The notes beneath the pieces were generated by a model. The model saw only the letters and a program-made list of their open reading frames with translations, made no database searches and had not been told where the DNA came from. A stretch of DNA of 64,000 nt from Paramylibacter kogurei (GTDB taxonomy: Bacteria > Pseudomonadota > Alphaproteobacteria > Rhodobacterales > Rhodobacteraceae), in assembly GCF_002742285.1 (NCBI RefSeq), contig NZ_MDGM01000012.1, positions 558,001 to 622,000 of the forward strand, written 5' to 3'. A program made the translations under genes and the position numbers. Positions 37,276 through 46,247 of the stretch are shown one piece after another (the first letter of the stretch is position 1; every line of letters begins with the position of its first letter).

Positions 37276-38320
37276 GGTTGACCTTTCGGATGACATTCTC
37301 GTTTTGACGGTAACAGAAACACCGCCGCCACGTCTTGATAAAGCCTTGGCCGAGGTTGTGCCAGAGGGTGTTGCGTTATCGCGCTCGCGTTTGGGCAAAT
37401 TGATTGAAACGGGTGGGGTGCGCGATGGCGACGGCAATGTGATTGATGTGCTGAAATACAAAGCCAGTGCATTGCAAGAATTTCAAGTTCAATTGCCAGC
37501 ACCCGAAAATTACGAAGCCGCACAGCCCGAAAATATTCCGTTGGATATTGTGTATGAGGACGATCACCTGATCGTGGTGAACAAGGCGGCGGATATGGTT
37601 GTGCATCCCGCACCCGGATCGCCCAATGGCACGCTTGTGAATGCATTGCTGCATCATTGTGGCGATAATTTACAAGGTGTTGGCGGCGAAAAACGCCCTG
37701 GCATCGTGCATCGCATCGACAAAGGCACATCGGGTATTTTGGTGGTGGCCAAAACCGATGCGGCGCTGAACGGGTTGGCAGCGCAATTTGCGGATCATTC
37801 GATTGATCGACGCTATCAAGCGATTGCAATTGGCGTTCCCAGTAAATCAGATCCACGCTTGGCTGGGATTTCAGGGGTGGGCTTCGAAGATGGCGGGGTG
37901 GTGCGCATTGCAACCAATATCGCACGTCACAAAACCGATCGCAAACGCATGGCCGTCACCGCGCATAGCGGACGACATGCCATTACCCGATTGACGGTGT
38001 TGGAACGATTTGGTGATCCAGATCGCCCCAATGCATCACTGTTGGAATGTCGTCTGGAAACCGGGCGCACCCATCAAATTCGGGTTCACATGAGCCATAT
38101 TGGCCATGGGTTGGTGGGTGATCCGATTTATGGACGGCGGCGCAAGCTGGCAACAAGCGGTTATTCGCCTCAAGATGCTGTCTTTATAGACAGTTTCCCG
38201 CGCCAATGTTTGCATGCCAGAAGCCTTGGGTTTATTCATCCCGAAACGCAAGAATACATGGAATTTGCTGCGGAAATGCCCGCAGATATGCAGCGGATAC
38301 GCGAAATTTTGCTGAGCTAA
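37274..38320 (+). CDS. rluD: ribosomal large subunit pseudouridine synthase RluD
   Basis: RluD-type enzymes convert uridines of 23S rRNA helix 69 to pseudouridine. The 348-residue protein has an N-terminal S4 domain (about 18-80, LDKALAEVVPEGVALSRSRLGKLIETGGV), and the catalytic domain with HRIDKGTSGILVVAKT (Asp nucleophile in RIDKGTSG), LETGRTHQIRVHMSHIGHGLVGDPIYG and a C-terminal FIHPETQE. The longer upstream frame runs through the DUF6476 gene; ATG 37274 is the first plausible start, with a modest GGGA about 10 nt before it. Confidence 0.95.
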   Translation: MVDLSDDILVLTVTETPPPRLDKALAEVVPEGVALSRSRLGKLIETGGVRDGDGNVIDVLKYKASALQEFQVQLPAPENYEAAQPENIPLDIVYEDDHLIVVNKAADMVVHPAPGSPNGTLVNALLHHCGDNLQGVGGEKRPGIVHRIDKGTSGILVVAKTDAALNGLAAQFADHSIDRRYQAIAIGVPSKSDPRLAGISGVGFEDGGVVRIATNIARHKTDRKRMAVTAHSGRHAITRLTVLERFGDPDRPNASLLECRLETGRTHQIRVHMSHIGHGLVGDPIYGRRRKLATSGYSPQDAVFIDSFPRQCLHARSLGFIHPETQEYMEFAAEMPADMQRIREILLS

Positions 38321-38336
38321 TTGATTATTAGGAATG

Positions 38337-38366
38337 TTGAAAATATTTACTGTGATATTGTAGAAT
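38337..38366 (+). promoter_or_regulatory. candidate promoter of rpoH
   Basis: TTGAAA (38337-38342) and TAGAAT (38361-38366) are spaced by 18 nt in an AT-rich stretch about 105 nt upstream of the rpoH start. The hexamers fit sigma-70 recognition moderately well. No clear heat-shock (sigma-32) promoter was recognised. Confidence 0.4.
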
Positions 38367-38470
38367 TTACATGAAATAACGCTGCGTATCGCATACAGAT
38401 ACTTGAAATTAACGAGTCGCGTACATAGGTCAACGATGCAGACCTAACTATGCAAGCCGAGGGGGCAAAT

Positions 38471-39376
38471 ATGAGCTACCAAAATTTACCAGCACCTTCA
38501 CCCGAACAAGGGTTGAACCGCTATATGCAAGAAATCCGTACCTTTCCCATGTTGGAACAGGAACAGGAATATATGTTGGCAAAATCTTGGGTTGAAAACG
38601 AAGATACGGACGCCGCACATCAATTGGTGACGTCGCATCTGCGTTTGGCTGCAAAAATTGCCATGGGTTATCGTGGTTATGGCTTGCCCACCGCCGAGGT
38701 GATTTCAGAGGCAAATGTTGGTCTGATGCAGGCCGTGAAACGGTTTGATCCTGAAAAGGGTTTTCGATTGGCAACATATGCCATGTGGTGGATCCGTGCC
38801 AGCATTCAGGAATATATCCTGCGCAGCTGGTCATTGGTAAAAATCGGCACGACATCGGCACAGAAAAAGCTGTTTTTCAACCTTCGCAAAGCCAAGAATA
38901 AAATTGGCGCGCTCGAAGATGGCGATATGCGCCCTGAAAATGTGAAACGCATCGCAACCGAATTGAATGTTACCGAGGACGAAGTGATCGCCATGAACCG
39001 CCGTATGTCGGGTGGGGATGCGAGCCTGAACGCACAAATCGGCGATAGCGAAGAAGGTGCCGCCGAATGGCAAGATTGGTTAGAGGATGAAACCGCAGAC
39101 CAAGCAGGCGATTACGAAATGCAAGACGAATTACAAACGCGCCGTAAATTGATGGCAGAGGCCATGAGCGTGTTGAATGATCGCGAAAAAGACATTCTGA
39201 TGCAGCGCCGTTTACAAGATCGCGCCACAACATTGGAGGAATTGTCAGAGCAATACAGTGTCAGCCGTGAACGCATTCGCCAAATCGAAGTGCGCGCATT
39301 TCAAAAGTTACAACATGAAATGCGCAAACTGGCGGTTGAACAAGGCATGATGGCGCCACGCCCGCGCGGGAAATAA
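38471..39376 (+). CDS. rpoH: alternative sigma factor RpoH
   Basis: This 301-residue heat-shock/oxidative-stress sigma factor carries the RpoH box, QKKLFFNLRKAKNKIG (about 134-149), which distinguishes it from other sigma-70 members. Region 2 is SHLRLAAKIAMGYRGYGLPTAEVISEANVGLMQAVKRFDPEKGFRLATYAMWWIRA-like, and region 4 ends in a helix-turn-helix with [32 protein letters not shown] Shine-Dalgarno fixes ATG 38471. Rhodobacterales often carry two rpoH copies; which one this is cannot be told here. Confidence 0.95.
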   Translation: MSYQNLPAPSPEQGLNRYMQEIRTFPMLEQEQEYMLAKSWVENEDTDAAHQLVTSHLRLAAKIAMGYRGYGLPTAEVISEANVGLMQAVKRFDPEKGFRLATYAMWWIRASIQEYILRSWSLVKIGTTSAQKKLFFNLRKAKNKIGALEDGDMRPENVKRIATELNVTEDEVIAMNRRMSGGDASLNAQIGDSEEGAAEWQDWLEDETADQAGDYEMQDELQTRRKLMAEAMSVLNDREKDILMQRRLQDRATTLEELSEQYSVSRERIRQIEVRAFQKLQHEMRKLAVEQGMMAPRPRGK

Positions 39377-39400
39377 TCCTGCAAGATTTTTGCCTGTCGG

Positions 39401-40576
39401 TTATTCTGGCAGGCGGTCGCGCAACACGCGGATCATATTTTCACCCATGACTTTGCGAATTTGCACCTCGGTTAATCCAAGGGCGATTAATTCATGGGTT
39501 AATGCGGCCAATTCGGATGTGTCATAACCCACCCGCACAGAGCCATCATAATCCGATCCCAATGAAACGTGATCTTCGCCCAGCAATTTAATTGCAGCGT
39601 TTATTGTGGCGGCAACACCTTTGGGTGTGGCATCACAGGTAACATCGGCCCAATACCCGATTGCGATCACGCCACCTTTTTGGGCAATCTCTTTCATCAA
39701 ATAGTTGGGATAGTTGCGTTTCGCAGGACAATGATTGTATATGCCCGTGTGGCTGACAACGATGGGTGTATCCACGATTTCCAAAACGTCTTTGGCCACT
39801 TTGGGGCTGGAATGCGCCAAATCGAGGATCAAGTTTTCATCGTTAAGGCGGCGCACAACCGCGCGCCCAAGATCGGTTAACCCATGATTGCCAACGCCGT
39901 GCAATGAACCGCCAAGCTCATTATCAAAGAAATGTTGCAACCCGAACATGCGATACCCCGCATCAATCAGACGATCCAAATTTTCGATGTCACCTTCCAG
40001 TGGGTGTGATCCTTCGATGCCGAGCAATCCACCAACAATGCTTTTCCCCGCAGCGCGTTGTTCCAAGACAAATTCCAGATCTCGTTGATTACGGATGATA
40101 TGCAAATCTTGGGGCGATTTTTCTGCAAATTTATGAAGCTTTTGCGCCTGATAAACAGCGCGTTCAAACAGGCTATTCCAGGTGCGCACGGGCCACATCT
40201 GTCCCATTGCAAGCAGGGTGATATTATCACCTGCATCAGCCGAATTATGTTCATAATTCTGGTTTTTCGGGCTTTTGGTGACGACTGTGAACATTTGAAT
40301 GGCAACATTGCCTTCTTGGAGGCGGGGAATATCCACATGCCCACGATCCGCGCGTTTCAAAAGATTGCGTTTCCACAACAAGCTATCTGCGTGCCAATCC
40401 CCAATTGTGAGCGTTTCATGCAATGCCGCAGCATCAGCGGAAACGGGATAGGGATCATGGGTTAACATTGTATTTTGCCCTTTTTCCACAATGGCAGGTG
40501 CAAAAATCAGAAAGGCGGCAATGCCCAAAATTGCCAAAACGGGCACGACAATGGCCAAAAACTTTATAAAACGCAT
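39401..40576 (-). CDS. membrane-anchored dipeptidase (M19)
   Basis: The 391-residue protein is a renal-dipeptidase-type zinc peptidase. It has an N-terminal membrane anchor (about 6-28), GDWHADSLLWKR (zinc His/Asp, HxD), LGIEGSHPLEGD (bridging Glu), LDLAHSSPKV, VVSHTGIYNHCP and LGSDYDGSV (Asp). Family members cleave dipeptides, often with D-residues at the C-terminal side. The gene is monocistronic and convergent with rpoH over 24 nt. Confidence 0.92.
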   Translation of the reverse strand: MRFIKFLAIVVPVLAILGIAAFLIFAPAIVEKGQNTMLTHDPYPVSADAAALHETLTIGDWHADSLLWKRNLLKRADRGHVDIPRLQEGNVAIQMFTVVTKSPKNQNYEHNSADAGDNITLLAMGQMWPVRTWNSLFERAVYQAQKLHKFAEKSPQDLHIIRNQRDLEFVLEQRAAGKSIVGGLLGIEGSHPLEGDIENLDRLIDAGYRMFGLQHFFDNELGGSLHGVGNHGLTDLGRAVVRRLNDENLILDLAHSSPKVAKDVLEIVDTPIVVSHTGIYNHCPAKRNYPNYLMKEIAQKGGVIAIGYWADVTCDATPKGVAATINAAIKLLGEDHVSLGSDYDGSVRVGYDTSELAALTHELIALGLTEVQIRKVMGENMIRVLRDRLPE

Positions 40577-40686
40577 GATAGATCCTCCTGTTTGGTGCTA
40601 TGCAAACAGAAAGAATTGCACCTGAATAGCCCTAACGTGGCGTTGTTTCGTCTTGTTCAAAGTTTTCCATCGGTTAATGTTTCTTT

Positions 40687-41655
40687 ATGTCAATTAAACG
40701 AGCCCTTGATCGCGCCAAAATTTGCGTTGAACATTTCCAGCAAACCCATTTTTGCACGGAAAAATTTACGTTGACACGGTTGATGGGTAAAACCAACGCG
40801 GTGCACGATCATCATGTGTTTTTGATGCAAAGTAACGCGCGAAAATTGGTGCTAAAGCTGTGTTTTACGGCACGTGAAAAACATGGTCTTGGCGAAGAAT
40901 TTCGAAACCTGCAAAAAGTGTTTGGTGATTTGGGAAATCAAGGCAGATGTCGCGTTCCCGAGCCCATAGCATATTGTGATGAACCGCGGTATTTTGTGTC
41001 TGAATTTATCGAAGGCGAAACAGTTTTTGATCTGTTGCATCGTGCAAAAACCGTTGCCCAACGTGATGACCTGTTTGCAAAGCTGGGTGAATTTACAGCA
41101 GCACTACATTTGTCAACGTATGTTGAAACGCGCCCGTTTTGGCCCAAGTTTTATATGTCAAAATTGACCGAGCGTTGGGAAGAAGCCAAAAAAATGGACC
41201 TGTGGCGCGATCATGATGTCGACGGATATATCAATCAGTTGCGCAAACAAATGAAACATGTGCGTGGGCGCGATGTGATCAAAGTGTCATCGCATGGTGA
41301 TTTACACGCACGCAATGTGATGATTGGAGCGAACGCCATTTGGGGTATCGATTTTGCAGGCGCGGGGCATATGATGAATGTGATCGATGTGACAGGATTG
41401 ATGATTGCGTCTGATTGTAAAACGCCGCCACTTGGCGGTGCGCTGTCCGATCTTGGCTTGGTGAAATCACATCAGGATGCATTTTTCAACGCCTATGCGC
41501 CAGCGGGATCATTGACCGAGGTTATGGCATTTTCCATGCGCGCAAATTTGCTGCGCACATGGATTGGTTATAGCGATCAAGACTACGCCACCACCAAGAA
41601 ACGCAAATCATTTGCCTTGGTTGGTGCGCGTGTGAAACATGCCTTTGGCGATTAA
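40687..41655 (+). CDS. APH-like phosphotransferase family protein
   Basis: This 322-residue protein has the aminoglycoside phosphotransferase/protein-kinase-like fold. A nucleotide-binding Lys region (RKLVLKLCFTA, about 57-67) and FVSEFIEGETVFDLLH hinge precede the Brenner-type catalytic motif SHGDLHARNVMI (about 204-215) and the metal motif WGIDFAGAG. It is similar in outline to kinases of small metabolites or lipids rather than to resistance enzymes, whose other motifs I do not see. Its stop overlaps convergent pepF by 4 nt (TTAA). Confidence 0.75.
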   Translation: MSIKRALDRAKICVEHFQQTHFCTEKFTLTRLMGKTNAVHDHHVFLMQSNARKLVLKLCFTAREKHGLGEEFRNLQKVFGDLGNQGRCRVPEPIAYCDEPRYFVSEFIEGETVFDLLHRAKTVAQRDDLFAKLGEFTAALHLSTYVETRPFWPKFYMSKLTERWEEAKKMDLWRDHDVDGYINQLRKQMKHVRGRDVIKVSSHGDLHARNVMIGANAIWGIDFAGAGHMMNVIDVTGLMIASDCKTPPLGGALSDLGLVKSHQDAFFNAYAPAGSLTEVMAFSMRANLLRTWIGYSDQDYATTKKRKSFALVGARVKHAFGD

Positions 41656-43484
41656 TCTTCCATCGCTTCCAATTCATCGATCATGCTGGAAATCAGGGAT
41701 AAACCTTTGTCCCAGAATTTTGGATCGGACGCATCAAGCCCAAAGGGTGCTAGCAATTCTTTGTGATGTTTGGAACCACCAGCGGACAGCATTTCGAAAT
41801 ATTTGTCTTGGAAATCTGCGCCACCTTCTTCGTACACGGCATAAAGCGCGTTTACCAAACCATCCCCAAACGCATAGGCGTAAACGTAAAATGGGGAATG
41901 GATGAAATGGGGGATATAGGCCCAGAATGTTTCGTAACCGTCGCCAAATTCAAACACAGGGCCAAGGCTTTCGCCCTGAACAGACATCCAGATTTCATTG
42001 ATTTGATCTGGGGTCAGTTCACCATCGGCACGCGCGGCGTGTAATTTACATTCGAAATCGTAAAACGCGATTTGGCGTACGACGGTGTTGATCATATCCT
42101 CAACTTTACCCGCCAACAGAATTTTACGCGCAGCCTGATCTGGCGCGTTATCCAACAATTTTCGAAATGTTAGCATTTCACCAAACACACTGGCGGTTTC
42201 GGCCAATGTGAGAGGAGTGGAAGACAGCAATTCGCCTTGCTCTGCGGCCAGCACCTGATGCACACCGTGCCCCAATTCATGCGCCAATGTCATTACATCG
42301 CGCTGTTTGCCCAGATAGTTCAACATCACATAAGGATGCACATCCGTAACCGTTGGATGTGCGAATGCGCCTGGTGCTTTGCCTGGTTTTACACCTGCGT
42401 CAATCCAGCCTTTGGTGAAAAACGGTTCTGCGATCTCTGCCATTTTTGGTGAAAACGCACCATAGGCATCCATCACCATTTTTTTCGCATCATCCCATTG
42501 CACCACGGTGTTGTCTTCGCGGGGTAGGGGCGCGTTGCGATCCCATGTTTGCATGGTTTCAAGGCCAAGCCATTTTGCCTTGAGCGCGTAGTACCGGTGC
42601 GACAGTTTGGGATAGGCCGCAACCACCGCATCGCGCAATGCCTCCACTACCTCTGGTTCCACATGGTTTGCCAGATGACGCCCCGCTTGGGGTGTGGGCA
42701 AACCGCGCCAACGATCTTCGATTTCTTTTTCTTTGGCGAGCGTGTTGGTGATGCGTGCGAACAGATTGATATTATCGGCAAACACGGCGGACAAAGCATG
42801 GGTTGCTGCCTCGCGTTTTTCACGATCTGGATCAGACAGCAAATTCAACGTTGCTTCCAAATTCAATTCATCGCTTCCAACAATGAATGTCAGGCTGGCC
42901 ATGGTTTCATCAAACAAACGGTTCCACGCGGTTGCCCCCACAACCGATTGGTCGTGCAGGAATTTTTCCAATTCGTCAGACAACTGATAGGGTTTCATTG
43001 CACGGGTTTTTTCGATGATTGGGGTGTAGCGTGCCAAATCGTCATTTGCCGCCAACAATGCATTGAGCGCATCATCATCAATACGGTTTAATTCAAGCGA
43101 GAAAAACACAAGCGGCGTGGAAAAATCGGTGATTTTACCCTGCATGTCAGACATGAATTTTGCGCGTTCCGTATCGGTGGTGTTTTGATAATACCGCAGA
43201 CCCGCGAATGACATGATACGCCCGCTAATCGCTTGGATTTGTTCATAACGCTGAATGCATTTCAACATGCCAGCGGAATCCAATGATGCCAGTTTACCCT
43301 CGTAATCATTGGCAAACGCGCTGCATTCGGTTTCCAGCCATTTCATATCACGCGTGATTTCGGTGCCATCCGTATTGGGATACAGATCCGACAAATCCCA
43401 TTCTGGCAAATCGCCGAATCCATCCGCATTTTGCGCATCACGCGCATCAAATGTCATTTCGGGGCGGGGCATTGGGTGAAACAT
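41652..43484 (-). CDS. pepF: oligoendopeptidase F (M3)
   Basis: PepF hydrolyses cytosolic oligopeptides of about 7-17 residues. The 610-residue M3 enzyme has the zinc motif TLAHELGHGVHQ with a downstream Glu in LAETASVFGEML. The N-terminal helical region includes LPEWDLSDLYP (about 25-35). An AGGA Shine-Dalgarno lies 7 nt before ATG 43484. It faces the APH-like gene with a 4-nt overlap and is probably transcribed alone. Confidence 0.95.
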   Translation of the reverse strand: MFHPMPRPEMTFDARDAQNADGFGDLPEWDLSDLYPNTDGTEITRDMKWLETECSAFANDYEGKLASLDSAGMLKCIQRYEQIQAISGRIMSFAGLRYYQNTTDTERAKFMSDMQGKITDFSTPLVFFSLELNRIDDDALNALLAANDDLARYTPIIEKTRAMKPYQLSDELEKFLHDQSVVGATAWNRLFDETMASLTFIVGSDELNLEATLNLLSDPDREKREAATHALSAVFADNINLFARITNTLAKEKEIEDRWRGLPTPQAGRHLANHVEPEVVEALRDAVVAAYPKLSHRYYALKAKWLGLETMQTWDRNAPLPREDNTVVQWDDAKKMVMDAYGAFSPKMAEIAEPFFTKGWIDAGVKPGKAPGAFAHPTVTDVHPYVMLNYLGKQRDVMTLAHELGHGVHQVLAAEQGELLSSTPLTLAETASVFGEMLTFRKLLDNAPDQAARKILLAGKVEDMINTVVRQIAFYDFECKLHAARADGELTPDQINEIWMSVQGESLGPVFEFGDGYETFWAYIPHFIHSPFYVYAYAFGDGLVNALYAVYEEGGADFQDKYFEMLSAGGSKHHKELLAPFGLDASDPKFWDKGLSLISSMIDELEAMED

Positions 43485-43552
43485 GGCAGAATCCTATTGT
43501 TTGGTTTGCGAAAACCTAGATTGAACGAAAGGGATGGTCAAAGGGCAAAGCG

Positions 43553-43864
43553 TTATAATTCGATTTGCTCTTTTTCGGGTGTGGGTTTGATCAGCTTGGG
43601 TTCGGGCGCATCGGGTTTGCGCCGAATGATGATATCGCCATTTGGCAGAACCTCTGGCGTTTCATAATAATTCAAATCCCCGATTTGATCGCGCAATGCT
43701 TCCATTGTTGGTGCAAATTCTTCGATCATATCTTCGAGTATTGCGGGGGCCTCTTTTGAAAATAGTTCAAGCAATTCCATCAACCGATCAGCGGGCTTTT
43801 CCTCTGCTGTGGCGGGAAATGATTGAAGCGCAATCGCGCATAATATCGCAATTCTTGTTTTCAT
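43553..43864 (-). CDS. small exported Rhodobacterales protein
   Basis: The 103-residue product has a signal peptide (about 1-20, ILCAIALQSFPATA), an acidic helical middle (ADRLMELLELFSKEAPAILEDMIEEFAPTMEALRDQI) and a tail with NYYETPEVLPNGDIIIRRKPD. Similar proteins in Rhodobacterales are sometimes labelled AAA+ ATPase, which the sequence does not support because no nucleotide-binding motif exists. Probably periplasmic; function unknown. Confidence 0.8.
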   Translation of the reverse strand: MKTRIAILCAIALQSFPATAEEKPADRLMELLELFSKEAPAILEDMIEEFAPTMEALRDQIGDLNYYETPEVLPNGDIIIRRKPDAPEPKLIKPTPEKEQIEL

Positions 43865-43903
43865 TATATGAATATGGGTGAAACCAGATCGAATTTCCAG
43901 CCC

Positions 43904-44941
43904 CTAGGGCATCGCCAAATCAATCGTCACAGGGAAGTGATCGGATGCCAGCAACAATGCTTTGCGCAGTTTTGGTTTGTTAAAACATTTTGGATGATCA
44001 AACGGGTGCCAGATTTTCCAATGCGGGGCCAGAGTTTGCGTGATCGTGTTTGATACCATGATGTAATCTAGCAGCGCATTCAAATATGTTTTTGTGCGAT
44101 GGTTATAAAATCGTGATGTGGTGGGCATGGCACCAATTCGCGCGGTAAACGCCGCCGCAGCATTTGGATCATACAGGTTCATCGCCTTGTCCGCATTATT
44201 GCCCAGCACGATTTCAACGCCGGATTGGCCAAATAATTCTTCGTATACATCCAGCCCTGGACCATCATTAAAATCACCCATGACAATCACATTTTCGCCA
44301 TCGGACAAATGGGTGTCGACACGTTGGCGTATCCAAATGCATTGCGCCAATTGTTTGCGCCGATTGGCGATGGAAATCGAAATTTCCTCTTCTTTGTTTT
44401 TGGCGCCATGTGGTGCTTTTGATTTTGCATGTACTCCGATCAGGCGAAATGTTTCGCCTGTGGCAGCACGCATCGCAACCTCTAGCGGGGGTTTGGAAAA
44501 TGTCACCAGATCGGGTTGACCATCGGTATCAAGATCAACCTTGAACACAGAGTCAAATCGTGGCGCATTGCGCGCCCCCAATTCGGTGCTTTCGAACCCT
44601 TTTGGATCGTGTGAAACCTGCATTTTTTTGGGGTCATACAACAGCGCAATTTCTTGCTGTGTGTCATTTTCAAACCCGACCAATGCCTGATTTTGACGCA
44701 AATTAAAATGGTTTGCGAAATTTTCCAACGCGTCCTTTGTGGATTGAACAGAGCCTGAATTGGGCGCCTCTATGATCATGATTGCATCGGCATTTATTGC
44801 GCGAAATACACGCCCCAAGGCATTGATTTGTTGACGTTTTGTCACATCATATCGCCCAGACCAGCTGTCGTCGTTGATCAATTCATTATTTTGATCGAAC
44901 AAGCTGGCGAACCATTCAACATTATATGTGGCCAGTCGCAT
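43904..44941 (-). CDS. endonuclease/exonuclease/phosphatase family protein
   Basis: This 345-residue protein has the EEP fold of DNase I and inositol phosphatases. It shows RLATYNVEWF (N-terminal Asn), IMIIEAPNSGS (metal Glu), FRLIGVHAKSKAPHG, VIVMGDFNDGP (catalytic GDFN) and LLASDHFPVTIDL (SDHFPV, catalytic His). No signal peptide is present. The stop lies just after the small exported protein region; its ATG overlaps the dnaJ-like stop by 1 nt. The substrate (DNA, nucleotide or phospholipid) is not predictable. Confidence 0.9.
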   Translation of the reverse strand: MRLATYNVEWFASLFDQNNELINDDSWSGRYDVTKRQQINALGRVFRAINADAIMIIEAPNSGSVQSTKDALENFANHFNLRQNQALVGFENDTQQEIALLYDPKKMQVSHDPKGFESTELGARNAPRFDSVFKVDLDTDGQPDLVTFSKPPLEVAMRAATGETFRLIGVHAKSKAPHGAKNKEEEISISIANRRKQLAQCIWIRQRVDTHLSDGENVIVMGDFNDGPGLDVYEELFGQSGVEIVLGNNADKAMNLYDPNAAAAFTARIGAMPTTSRFYNHRTKTYLNALLDYIMVSNTITQTLAPHWKIWHPFDHPKCFNKPKLRKALLLASDHFPVTIDLAMP

Positions 44942-45627
44942 TATGCTGGCTCATGTGCTTCGTAGATTTCTTCCCATGCTTTGTTGGCGGCAATCATGCG
45001 TTTGGTTGCCATGCTGATGGCCTCTTCTGGCAAACCTTGCGCCATCAATTGATCTGGGTGCGTTTCGCGAATGATTTTGCGCCATTTTGCGCGGACTTCG
45101 TCGATTGGTGTATCCACATCCACGCCAAGCACATCATATGCATCGGGTTCGGCATCGGGAACAAAGCGCGTGCGCAAACCACGAAAGCTACGTTCATCAA
45201 TGTTGAATTTGCGTGCAACGGTGTGCACGAAATCGTCTTCGGCAGGGTGGTAATGCCCATCTGCCATTGCAATGTGAAACAATCCTTCGACCAAGTTTTC
45301 CAATACGGATGTATCTTGGCTGAACATTTTATAAATCGTTTGGGCGTATACCTCGTAACCGGCAACATCGGTACGGGCCAAATTAAATACTTTGGCGGCC
45401 TGTGCTTCGTCGCGTTTGGCGATATGGAACACTTGGCGAAATGCGGCGACTTCGTCTTTGGTTACCAGACCGTCTGCCTTGGCCATTTTTGCTCCAAGCC
45501 CGATCACAGCGATGGTAAACGCCACGGATCGCTCCGGTTGTGAACGCAATTTTTCCAATACGGTAGATAGGCTTTCGCCCTTGCTCAATGCGCCGATTGC
45601 ATCCGATATGCGAAGCCAAATAGACAT
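44941..45627 (-). CDS. TerB-DnaJ co-chaperone (DjlA-like)
   Basis: The 228-residue protein combines a TerB domain (about 35-145, VIGLGAKMAKADGLVTKDEVAAFRQVF with metal-type acidic residues) and a C-terminal J domain (about 160-225) with the HPD tripeptide in ETHPDQLMAQGLP. It resembles DjlA without the N-terminal membrane anchor. J proteins stimulate DnaK ATPase. It overlaps the EEP gene by 1 nt, so the two may be cotranslated. Confidence 0.92.
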   Translation of the reverse strand: MSIWLRISDAIGALSKGESLSTVLEKLRSQPERSVAFTIAVIGLGAKMAKADGLVTKDEVAAFRQVFHIAKRDEAQAAKVFNLARTDVAGYEVYAQTIYKMFSQDTSVLENLVEGLFHIAMADGHYHPAEDDFVHTVARKFNIDERSFRGLRTRFVPDAEPDAYDVLGVDVDTPIDEVRAKWRKIIRETHPDQLMAQGLPEEAISMATKRMIAANKAWEEIYEAHEPA

Positions 45628-45644
45628 CTATTATTCCTCGTTAT

Positions 45645-46139
45645 TCATTTAGACAAAAATTTCTGCATTAAAACCAAATCATGCCATTTGGAAAATTTAT
45701 AGCCCACTTCGCGCAAGGTGGCGACAGTTGAAAAACCGATTTTTTTATGAAATGCGATTGCGGCGGTGTTTTGTGCGCTGACACCTGCCATCAAACAATG
45801 CACACCATTTTCGCAACAGTGGTTTTCCAAAACCTGCATCAGTTTGCTGCCAAAGCCCCCTTTGGGCGCATCAGGGGCGAGCATAATGGTGTGTTCCTTG
45901 CTATGCGCATAACCAATTCCGTTTCGAAACGTGCCATATGTGGCAAACCCAATCACGCGCCCATCACATTCAGCACAAAAAGTAGCGTGATTTTCATCTG
46001 CTTTTTGCGCCAGCATCAATTCAATATCGCTCGCGGATTTTTCCACGGCGTTAAACGTCACGAGTGTTTCGCGAATATAGTGGTTCCAAATATCTGCGAT
46101 AATTGCAGCGTCATTTTTGGTAGCTGGGCGAATGGTCAT
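45645..46139 (-). CDS. GNAT N-acetyltransferase (PAT-like)
   Basis: The 164-residue GNAT protein resembles phosphinothricin/methionine sulfone acetyltransferases. It has IRPATKNDAAIIADIWNHYIRETLVTFN at the N-terminus, the acetyl-CoA loop APKGGFGSKLM (about 89-99, a variant of QxxGxG/A), and NTAAIAFHKKIGFSTVATLREVGYKFSKWHDLVLMQ. The real substrate is likely an amino acid analogue. It is divergent from the aldo-keto reductase gene. Confidence 0.88.
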   Translation of the reverse strand: MTIRPATKNDAAIIADIWNHYIRETLVTFNAVEKSASDIELMLAQKADENHATFCAECDGRVIGFATYGTFRNGIGYAHSKEHTIMLAPDAPKGGFGSKLMQVLENHCCENGVHCLMAGVSAQNTAAIAFHKKIGFSTVATLREVGYKFSKWHDLVLMQKFLSK

Positions 46140-46247
46140 AAATTCAGTTTGGGCACAAATTTCAGAAGTGCAAGCATGTTTTCACACTGCAATGAATTGA
46201 CTTCATTCTCATAAGACGGTGTTATTCGCGCAAACAAAGGAATGATT

